64,000 bases of DNA from Clavelina lepadiformis (lineage: Eukaryota > Chordata > Ascidiacea > Aplousobranchia > Clavelinidae). Below are positions 1 through 12,100 of this stretch, piece after piece. The translations under genes and the position numbers were made by a program. The stretch is taken from positions 17,424,501 to 17,488,500 of the forward strand of contig NC_135241.1 in NCBI RefSeq assembly GCF_947623445.1, in the 5' to 3' direction. Below the pieces are notes generated by a model. The model saw nothing but the letters and a program-made list of their open reading frames with translations, was not told the origin of the DNA and ran no database searches. Positions within the stretch are counted from its first letter, which is position 1. Every line of letters starts with the position of its first letter.

Positions 1-106
1 GCATTAGAAGTCACTGATATTGTCATATCTTCTGACACTTACTGCTGTTATTAAGCTAAACATGGGATAATGTGTGGCATGATTCCTGAATGCATTACTA
101 CTGCTT

Positions 107-3100
107 ATGATGCCGTTTGTTACTGAACCACAAAACACACCATCCTCTTCCAAGTCCCGACACTCAAGAGTGCCTTCATCATCCCTGTTGAGTGCAAGGT
201 TAAACTGAATATAAATATGTTTTATATATTTATTAGATTACTCGTATATTTTATGTAGATTTATATCCGTATTATTTTTAGGATTTTGAGGTGTTGGTGT
301 AAATACAGTACACCACTCATATAGTGAATGTGTGCATGAGAATGGATAATAGTATGTAACGAATGAAATGTTTTGTCTAAATGTAAACGATGGGTTTGAT
401 TTCCTATTGTTTATTGTGCATTTCAACCTTGGATGCAATAAGTTTATTGTCTAGAATTAGAAATTTCACCGATAAGCACAGATTATCATTGTGTATGAAC
501 CGTTATTAATTATAAGCTGTTGAAAAATAGCACATGAACTAATAAGTATATGCTTAAACAACATGGTGCAAACAATGTTTTTGTTGCATTGTTGGCAAGA
601 TCATTTCAAAAAATCAGTTAGCACTTCACTACTATAACTGCAATTATAACAACACTTGTGAGTTGTGACCAGATGTAAATGCTGTATCTGTTCGGGAATG
701 TACTAACTTTATTACTATTAATATGAATGTAATATTACACAAGTTTTCGATTGAAGATTATGGTCTGAATCTGTTGAATGTTACTGTTTTGTTTACAAAT
801 GCCATGGAATACAGTATTAACAACTATTGAAATTTTAAAAAATTTTAGCAAAGTTTGAAGTTTTTAATACATTCTTTTCTAAAGTTCAGCTGTATGTATG
901 TGTTTTCATCAGATCACTTGGAACAGAAGACGGTTTGTCGGAGTCAAAATTCCCACGAATTGAAGACTGTGCCCATTTTCATTACGAAAATGTGTACTAT
1001 GGTCAAATAAAGGTTGTCAATTTTGATATTGAAATTGTTTTCATATTTTGAACCAAGTTTTGTTTCGCAATAAAACCATTGTGATTTGGCGTATATAAAA
1101 CTTAACTCTTGCTATTGTAACACACAATACGAAACAATTATTATCTCTTAACAAGATATTCCACACAAAAAGTTGAAAAGATCCGGATCGCATTCCACCG
1201 TTTGGTCATGCCTCTATTAAACAATATACACCAGTGGTGGCAATACCCTTCTTCATTTACTGCTACTTCGTAGAATTCGTATTAGTAACACAAAATTTAT
1301 AAAATAAAGCAATATATGTAGGTACATGATATTTTATGTTATGGCAGTAACAGATGTAATTTTGTAGAAAAGACTTTGCGTAGGCATTTTTCTGAACACC
1401 AAATGTTAAACGGGAACTCTGAACATAAATCTTATCCCAAATAATTTAACTCAATTTCAAATTTTACATTCAGCAGTCCATTTTTAGAGTACTTTAGAGG
1501 ATACCACTTTGTTCACTTCTGAATTCAATGCACATTACATCACACGAAATATGCCTATAAATATGTAAGTTCATTTATTATTAATATTATCAGGTATCCT
1601 TTGTTGATGATTCACAAGATGGTATTAGAATTAATGGGTCAGTCACTGTAGAAGGCCTCAAACCAGCTTTTTCTGTAAGAATAGCTTGCAAGGTGAGACT
1701 TGGATAGAAGGACCTCAATTACAATATATGCCAACGCCTGTTTTAGCTAGGTTGCTGTTTGATGAATTTTAGTATTGCATTAGCCTAAGTTTTTTGTTTT
1801 GTAGGGTATTTCGTTAGCTGCATTAATATCTGTCATTATATGTATAGTTTGTGTTCAAGATGCCATGTATTATATTTATTTTGTTTCTATTAGGGTAATT
1901 CGTGGACAGTACGTCGTAGCTTATTGCATTTTGAGATATTGGATAACTGGCTTCATGAATGTGTGTTTGTTCGCAAGTTCTCCCATCTTCCAGTTTTGCA
2001 GGAGAATGTCTTGGAAAAGGAGACCTTAAGTGTGAGTTACAATTTGGCAATAATAATTCACAAAAGCGGCCTAAGGCAGCAATGAAATTTGAACTGTCCA
2101 ATTAATTAATTAATTAATTAGCAATTAATTCGAACAAAATAGGTAAAATGACCAAATTTAGATCTCAGCTAAAAACGAAGACCAAAAATTTAAGATACTT
2201 CTTTTAATTTATGTGGTTGGTCGTTCTAGTCTTAAACCCAGTGACATGAAAATTCCTTTATTGCTTGAATAATATAACCACAGTGAATATGCTTGTTGTT
2301 GCGCATATCAGTTGTTGCACAAATCTAAGTATGTCTTTTACACACTGGTTATATATACAGATAGGCGGTAGTTCATGGACATTATTCAGTTAACTTTTAT
2401 AATGCGAACACTTATGATACAATACTAAAATAAATGGTTCAACAAAAGGAATTCGTTTCTATTTTCTGAAAGTTGTTTTGGTTTGTGACTGAATCCAAAA
2501 AAACATGATTTGATACGCCCTCAATAAACGATAAACTGTACAATAGCTGATGATGTGAAACTAACATATATCTAAGTTGTTAAACTGGTTGGAGTATTTT
2601 CCTAACTGTATAAATATGTAAAATGTATACCATGAAGCTTGTTTGCTTGAAAAAATGGTAAGTCGTCAAATTTTACTCTCTTACAAATGCATCGCTTCAC
2701 CTTATAATTTTATTGTACAGTGCACAACTGTACATGCCAGTGTGAAATTATTTGTTAATATGTGAGACTGTTTGATGTAAGTCATTTTCAATTGCTTATG
2801 GAATATAGTCATAAGTTTGAGTGGCAATGCTTTTTGCATTTACTCCATTGTCCTTCAGTAGCAATTAAAATTTAGATATATCTAACTAATGTATTGCCAC
2901 TAATTTGAGTGGTTTAAATGCAAAAAGCATTGCCACTCAAACTTATGACTTTTGATTGTTGCAAAACAAAATTTGTTCTCATCACTTTGTAATTTATTTA
3001 TTCAGGAAATACAACAAAAACTTCGTACTTACCTTACAAAATTGTCATCATTAACTGATAAAGAAGTTGGTGGAGAACAGATATTTTGCGCTCCTGTTCT

Positions 3101-6100
3101 TCACTGGCTGGAAGCAGACAACCATGGACGCAACCTTGCTCCTCATGCTCTTGGAGATGTTGCCGATATCAATATTCCTGCTGTTGCTGCTGCTAGAGTA
3201 GTTCGTCGTTATCAGGCTCATGAAGAAGACGAACTCAGCCTTGAGGTGTTGTTTTGAAATACTTAACGATCTGAACAATTTGCTTTGTAGTAAACATTTG
3301 TGTGTTGATGTAGTGACACTGGAATAGTTTAGTTTAGATTGCATGTACATACTGTATATATAATATCTATATATATATACAGTCGACTCCGCTTAATTCG
3401 GACACTTTGGTTCCGCTCACTTTTGGCCAAATTAAGCGGAGAAACGGCTTTGTCCGAATTAAGCGGAAAATCAATTGTTCATTTCATGGTCATGCGTAAA
3501 GGCAAACAACGCATTTAAAATACTGTACGGTTGCGTAATAACTGAATTGCACCTGCGCTATACTGCAGTAATTGGCACTGATCGCATAAAACGCACAAGA
3601 GAACGAGTAAATGAGTACGCATAAAACGCACATTCTGAGCCACTTCCTCTCTGTCTTTAAACCTCGTCCACGAAGCATAGTCTCTTCACGTTGTTCACAC
3701 AGATTTGCATCATTTTTCTGCCAATCTTGCAAAGTACGTTTTGATATCCCCACCAACGCAGCTAAATGACGAACTGTCAAGGAAGCGTCGTCATTTTTTT
3801 CTTCGTTTACTTTAGTGAGCAATTTCACTTTTTCTTCTAAACTTTTCTGTACCATTCTGTTCTACAAGATGGTCGCAATGGTACCGAAGTAAAAGCGAAT
3901 ATGAAGCTGGCTTGGCGTTATATGAGTTCATTGTCGATCGTTACCGCATCAATCGTCATTGTTTCACCATAATCACTCATAATGCAACTGCATCTTGTGT
4001 TAAAACCAACCAAGTACTGTTTATTGTTTCATAACCTAACGATGTAACGATAGGAATTGCGAACCTGTGTCCGAATTAAGCGGAGAATTGTCCGAATTAA
4101 TGGGAATTTTTTACGTTCAATTTTTACTTTTGTTCCGTTCCCGAGTATTTTGGCCGAATAAAGCGGTTGTCCGGGTTATCCGGTGTCCGAATTAAGCGGA
4201 TTCGACTGTATATGGGATCACGTCAATTGACCGTGAACAAATTCACCGGCGACAATTGGTCGTGGTCAACTGACCGGCAACAAATTGGCCGGCGACACAA
4301 ATCAACCGCTACGCATTTTATTTTTATTTTTTACCCAAATTAGCATTGTTGTTTATTCAAATTATATGATTTAAGTCATAATATGATTTAAGGTCAGTTG
4401 GTTCTAGGTAAATTTACGTCACGGTCAGTTGTCCCCCGGTCAGTTGTCCCCGGTCAGTTTGTTCGCGGTCAATTTCCCACAGTTAATTGTCGTGGAACCT
4501 ATATATATACCTTATATAGAGTACGGTAGTTTATAAGCACACCAATTGCAAAGTTGCTTCTTCATTGCTAATGACTTGAAAGTACAGTATAACTGATGTT
4601 CAGTACATAGATCCATGTACCAGTAATAGTAATAAGGTTGTATTTTAACACAGAAACCATTCTATTGGTTTATTTAGGTTGGGGACATGGTATCCATCAT
4701 TGAAATGGGTGTGAGTGGTTGGTGGCGTGGAAAGCAAGGTCTCAAAGTGGGTTCATTTCCTTCGCAATGTGTTCGACGCATAAACAGTGCTACAGATGTA
4801 ATTGGGACACATGAACGACCCTTCTCACCCCCACAGTACAGTGCGCTGACAACAAAACCAAGTATGCGCTGTGGTTTTATAAAAAACTTTATCTCACCGT
4901 GTGAACAATCTTAGAATGTTTATGTATACATTATCATATTTGCTAAAATATGCAAAAAATATAATAATCTTATGTTACTGTAATCTTTCAGAAGTAATTT
5001 ATTTACAAGATGCATTCATTATTTTTTGATAAATTTATATAGCTGTAAATCATTATTTTTGTGAAATATAATATTATGCGTTGACAGTGGAAACCTGTGA
5101 TTAAATATAAATTTATTCCTACTTATTTTGTAGTCCGAGAGAAATTTAACCAACTAAATAAAAGATGCTCTTCAGCAATTTTATTAACTGGTTAAATGAT
5201 TTATGTGAATAAAGAAGCAACGCCAAGTAACTCCTATAATTCTAAAAATAATTTTATACTTGTGGTTGCCTTGGGCTGATCCAAATATTTGTTTACATTA
5301 ATGTGATTTGAGATAATTAGTGACAGTAATTTAGCTGATTTGGTAAATTCTTGCTGCAAAAATTACTAGTAAATGTAAGGAGAAATTTTACAAAATGTAT
5401 AGCTTTTTCATGGCACTGTTTTTTTTATATGCTGTATTTCTTGTCCACATAGATTTTTGCTCGGGTAAGGTTTAGAAGGTCATTAGCTCTCAAGGCATTG
5501 TATAAATCAATAAAGTTTTGTTACTTATATGTGTGTGTTTTAAATGAAAGTCATGGCTTTGCAATACAAATTATGAAATGTATAAACTTTCATCAACAAA
5601 ACTTAAAATAGCAATGCCCTGCGTTTTTTCATCAGAACATCTTTTTTGCGTTCTTTTTAACTTTATTTCTATTACAAAACGAAAGTACACCTCATTTCAT
5701 GTTAAAGAGCTTTACTCAAACTTGCACGAAAGTAGGTTTTTCAATTTTTTTTAGATACACACCTTTGCATGTCTAAGGTGAAAACATTCTTTTTTAATTT
5801 AGTTGCACGAAAGCATGGGAAATTTATGGACTTTCTAAGGTCATTTTTGGACACTAGACCAAGCAAAGCACATTTAAAGCAGAAAGGAATACTGAGGGAA
5901 AGAGTCTTTGGTTGTGATATTGGTGAATTGTTGCACAGGACTGGAGAAGACAGTAAGTCATTTTATGAACTTAAAAAGTGCAATTCCATGACATTGGACA
6001 ATGGATTCTATATACCAGTATATAATTTTTTAAACTATAATATTGTATGTAATTACAATCTTTGACTGAAGTTTCTAAATAGCATTGACATGTTCAAATC

Positions 6101-9100
6101 CCATTGCTTGCTTTACTGCTTTGTTCTTTATATGCAAAGTTTTGCCCCAAAACTCTCCATGTACACATTGGTATTTAATATAAATCTAATTACCTGTTTT
6201 AGTTCCTTCTGTTGTCTCTGATTGCACTAAATTTGTTGAGCAACATGGTGTTGTTGACGGCATCTATCGTATCTCGGGAGTTGCCTCCCACATAAGGCAT
6301 TTACGTTATGAATTTGATTCTGACCGTCGGCCTAATCTTGAAAAAGATATTGTTGGCCTGCCCAAAACCGGACGTGTTCCTGGAATGTCCAGAGATGGCA
6401 ATTTGGTTTGTGATCCACACAGTGTTGCTGGACTATGCAAGTTGTACTTTCGGTAATATTTTAACAGTGTGTGTGAGTTTGGTTTTTATCATTTTGCATT
6501 GTGATTCATTAAAATTATTTGTTTTGCTGCGTAACAATTAACTAAATTCCCAAAATGTGTGTGTTTGTAGCGAATTGCCTAACCCTCTGCTCACGTATCA
6601 ACTCTACAATCGATTTGCTTCGGCTGTTACTGATTTCGAAGCCGAGGAAAGATTACTCAGAGTTCATGATGTTATCCAACAGTTACCTCCTCCACATTAT
6701 CGGTATTTTAAATCATTTTTTTGTTACAACACAAAAATCCATGTGTTCAAGGTAGGTTTTTAACTCATTTTTTATGCGAATATCAAACCAGAATACTTAC
6801 TTTCCAGAACATTAAAGCACCTTATCATGCATCTGAGATTCATGGCACAAAATGATGATCATACATCTATGCATTGTCGTAACCTTGCCATAGTGTGGGC
6901 ACCTAATCTTCTTCGTTCAAGAGAATTAGAGGCGGGTTTGGCAGCATTCACTGAGGCCAGGGTACAGTCTGTGGTTACTGAGTTTCTGATTGTAAACGGT
7001 GACATCCTTTTCAGTGATAAATTGCAAAGTGTGCAATACGATGCAGGTTTGATATACATTTTTAACTATTTAGTCTCGACTTTGTTATATAGTTAAAAAT
7101 TTTCTTGAAATGTATTTCACTGCTGGATGTGTTTGCAATTGCCTGCTTTAATCGTACTACAGAACACAAGCCTCCAAGGCCACGATCTCTTATGATTTTG
7201 CCATCTCCAAAGTTGATTAGCCTGGAAGAAGCACAGGCTCGATCAAAGTCTGGCATTGTAACTCCAACTGCCGTGTCATCAGGAAGCCAAAATACATCAT
7301 TTTCCGCAGCAGAGTACCCGATTCCTAGATTACGTGAATCCTCAAATACTCAAAAAGGCTCATTTGAAAGAAGGTTGGTTCAAGTTCTTCGGGAAACTGA
7401 CTTTTTTTAATTTTTTACCTGTTTATAAATAATCAATAACTTAATGATCATTTGCAACATATTTTGTTTTGCTGAGAAATTCAGATGTTGTCTTGCAATT
7501 ACATATGCAACTTATTGTTTCACTGCAAGAGTATAATAGGTTTTGTTTCAAATATTTTGCTTGTTGTCATAGTTTTAGAATATTTACAGCTTGTTCTAGA
7601 ATGTCCATACGTATAATGATTTAAAATTTTCCTGGTCATCCTACCACAAAACATCCCACTTGAGAGATCCTTTGGAGCAACCTGTTTTGAAAAACTGTCC
7701 CTCTATAGTAGTTCTGCCTCAGAATTGTTCCCTATGTTTTCAGAATAGTCTAAATGTGTTTTTTGATTTTGAAAATACTTTATTGCAATATATTAAATAT
7801 AAACTTGGCACAACACGAATTCAAGCAAAAAAAAACTTTATGTAAATACCTTTACTAAGCAACCATTATGAAATCCCAAAAATCACCAGATGTGAACTAG
7901 TATGAGTCTTGCACCTTGCGTTTACCAGCAAACCCTTTCCAAGCAGGTTGCAAGCTGATTATCATGAGTTGTATGTATGGCGTTTCTTACGCTCTTTTTC
8001 ATATCAAGACAATTGTGGTATTTATTATGCATAATTGCATATATAGTACTTGAGTGATACCTGGATTCAATTTTAAATTTTACTACATTTTTCACTGTTG
8101 CTGCCCCCTTGGTAACTAAAATATCCCCCTAGTTCTGATAATTAATTGACAAAATCGTCCATGTCATGCATGAAATCCCCATAGGGGAAAGTGGGGAGGG
8201 TGATATTGCCCCTCGTTGAATAACACCGCCTGAGATGTATATGATTCTGTTACAGCTCTGTTTTATCTGAAACTAAACAGGTGTCGATTTGATAGTACTG
8301 TATTTGGCTACATGTTGGTGCTACAATTGTAGGGAGTTCAGAAATTTTTTAAACATTTTCTTTGATATTTTGTTTCTCGTCTTGATCTTATGTTTGTTTG
8401 TGTTAGAGCATTTATAGTGCAACTGACTAACAAAAGTACGGGAAAAGTAACATGTGTTATTATTGCATAAATCCCTGTGGACATATTCAATGCACATTAA
8501 GCATGAGCACTACAAGACTTATATCAGTCTGCTAAGATTGATTTTCTTTTTTATACCAAATCATTCAGGAATGTGTCTTGCATGCATGAGCTGGAAAAAA
8601 ACTTTTAGTTGAAAAGTTCAAATTGCAATAATGTTATTAGTGTATGTTTAATTTTTGCAATAAAAACAAACAAATGGTGCAAGTGCCTACAATGAATATG
8701 TTTACAACTACAAAATGCGTATGTTAATATCAAATTAACATCTAGTTTTGTTGTTCCCAATGGTATTGGTCCATGCCCTTTTTTGCATACAATAGGCATT
8801 TTCTAAAGCGTAACATTACTAGTTTACGTAACACTAACAGTTCTTAAGTATATTTATTCAATATGTATCCTTATTCAATTATTATACATATATTTTGGCT
8901 GATTATATCAGCCTATAAAAAGTTGTAGAAGAAATGATCCAATTGTTTGGTATAATATATTTAAATAATAATTATTATATACTGCTAAAATGCTGACTAC
9001 CATGTATGTACTGTACTATCTATAATCTATATACAATATCCTCAACATCCAGTCAATTTCTAGAACCATTGAAATGAATATGTATCATGATACAATGAAT

Positions 9101-12100
9101 AATATGTGAATGTAGTTACTAAACGAAACCATTGTGTGTTATGCTGAAAGCTTTCTGATATATTTGCTGTGTTACCTGTTAATACTCTACCATGCAGACG
9201 AAGGTCCTATGGCGATCCCCAAAAGCGACGAAATCGCCAGATTACAATAAGCCATCTTATAGCTGACAGTAATGGCAGTACTGAAGAATTAGACAAAGAG
9301 TCTCGCAGAAAATCTTCACAGCTTTAATAATCTTTCAATTAATTTTTTATTCTTGAATAAACAATCTTTGCCAATCGGTCTTTTTAATTAACCCAAATTC
9401 TCCCTCAAGGTTGTGATTTCATCTTGGGTGGCTTTGTCTTTTTCACCTTTGTACCTCTTTTCTTTTTTAATATTGTAGAAATATGAACATGTAGCTAAAT
9501 CTAACCCCTGAATTGTCTTTTTTACTAAGTTTGTAGTATTTTGTAGTAGCTTATTAGCTGCGAACTAGCTTTGTAGGTGTGACTTACACCAGCTTTTGTA
9601 AAGATCAGGGTTAAATTAAACATGACATATAAACATTAAATAAAACAAACCTCCAAGCTTGATCAACAATAAAAAATATTCTCACACAAATGATTTGGAG
9701 TGATCTTGAAGTTTTCATTTGCATGAAATTTTTTCTTTATTATTGGTGTCTTTTGATGAGTTGAGAATTACACTTGGCTCTTTGCACATTGCATGTGAAT
9801 AAAAATTTATTTATACACTGTATATAAGTGAACAATTTTCTACTTGTCGTGTTACTGTTTCAATGGGATTGCATGTCAGTTAAGCACTTGCTGTAGCATT
9901 TTCCTGTCACTTTCATTTGAAAGAATTTGCATGTTACTAATTTCTCTGCCAGATCATTTGTTGGAACACTCTTATATGTAACAAAATAGTAAGTAAAGTT
10001 TTCTTTGTCTTGAAAACTTTAAGTTAAATATCATCTAGTTCAACTAAATCACCTCAATTAACAGTTAAAAAGTTGTTAAATGTAGTCATCTGTCAATATG
10101 TTTATTACGCTCCCTTGTGTTTAACAATGGTATACTTGTTTTCTTCTTATTACTACACCTTCCAGAATTGTGTTTTGCTTACTATATATATTGGTGTCTT
10201 TTTATTTGTGAGTATTTTTTTGCAGGACAAGTCATTACAAAAAAGATACGGCTAATACAGCAACACATAGTACAACATCCCCAACTACAGTATCAAAATC
10301 TCGAAAAGTAACCAACATAAAAAAGCAAGGTAGTGTGACAAAACTGCACCTGGATGCAGTTGGATGTGAAATTCATTATTGTATTTAACGTAACATTTAA
10401 ATTTTGTCTTATAAAAATATCACTCGAATTAATTATATTATTATTAAATAGAAGTTTTATTTGTATTGTTTTTCCCTAAAAAGGTCGCATTGTGCCACAC
10501 TATATTGAACCCTTATCAAGTCCTACTGAAGCTTGGACTGAACCAAAGCAGCAGGCAGGTTCTTCTCAAACAAGTCATGGATCAGGATGGAAAACAAAGC
10601 TTGGAAGCCTGCTAAGAAAAGGAGCTCATTTGCATGGACCTTCCGAAAAATGTCACAGACATTGTGAGTTTGATAGTAACGAAAAATGCTTTTTACAAAT
10701 GATCTTAGTGTTGACGATGAAGGATTTCATAGATATATTTGAAGTTAAGAAAAGGTTAATACATTACTAACGTACCAATTCTGTGCACAGTACACATACA
10801 TAAAGCAGATTGCCATCAATGTGAGATAAAACGTTATTGGTTGTTTCATTACAGCGTCATTAAGGAGAAGCCATAGTGATGATTCCTTGATTTCTTCACA
10901 TGGGTCACAACAGAAACTTTCAGGTTCACAAAGATCACTTGATTTTATACGACCACCTTTAACTCATGCAGTGTCTTGTGAGGTTAGTGATCCACTTTGA
11001 CATCATTTAACTTTTTTGCATTAACGGAGCAGGTTAGTCGTTGCTGTTTATGGAGTAAAATGTAAAAAAATTGAAGTAACCATTAATCTGCCCACACGTC
11101 CAAGACTATGTTATCATATCTATTAATGATATATATATTCATATGCATTAACTTCAATTGTTGTGAAGTTGCTTAACATATACAGATGCACATTTGATTG
11201 GATCTTTCTCCCTTCCATTTACTTTGTTTGTTCAGGAACCCGGTCTGTCTGACAGAAGTCATCCTGAACCCCAAGTGCCCCATCCACGTCTTCATATGGC
11301 GGATTCTTCAACGGTGTCATTACGAAGAAAAATACACGATGTGTCACATCGGCGGAGAAACAGTCACACGAGACATTCAAGGCCAGCGGGAGTCATATAT
11401 ACTGATGAAGATATGAGGTTGTGCAACGACCACATGATTGGCTTCAAAGACAAGGCAATGGCACATAAGTATGTTGCTTGTTTTTGTAATTTCCTATTTT
11501 GAATTACTATTCAGCAAATAGTCAATATTTCTTGCTCCTTGAAGTTATACCTTTAACATTTTCATGTGCTTTACAATTAGCAAAAAGAAAAATCCCAACT
11601 TAGATCCAACGGTTAGATGCAGTAGTCCCTTCTCCGGTTTGTCGTCAGATTTTCCTGGTGTAATGGGAGAACAAGGACTTGATTTTGATCCATTAAGCTA
11701 CAAGCCAACTAATAAACTATTTTTGCCTCAACAAGGTAATGATTTTTGTGAATACCTAGCACTATTCAGTGTCTCATTATATTTGTTGTTTACAAAATAA
11801 TTGCTGTATTTCCTGGAATACTAGGTACAAGATGTATCTATGTGAGGTGTATAAGCTTCTTAACATTTCTCTTCTAGATGGTAATGATAGTGGAACAAAA
11901 ACAGATCCCGGTAAAAGCAGAAACGGAGAAGGCACCATTTCTGATCATCTGGTTCAGTCATCAAAATATAATTTTTCTTCAAATGAAAAGAAGTATGATG
12001 TATCACTCGACAAAAACACAGACGTTATGGTATCTATTAAACGTGTGGACTCTGTGCAGTCTCTTCATGGAGAGCCAGTTTTTGCCGCCATTTCTAGTCG

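Noticed and set aside
8180..8240. GGGGAAAGTGGGG string similar to the start of the 60.4-kb block
   Set aside because: Only a dozen bases are shared and no paired terminus was seen, so a repeat family could not be supported.
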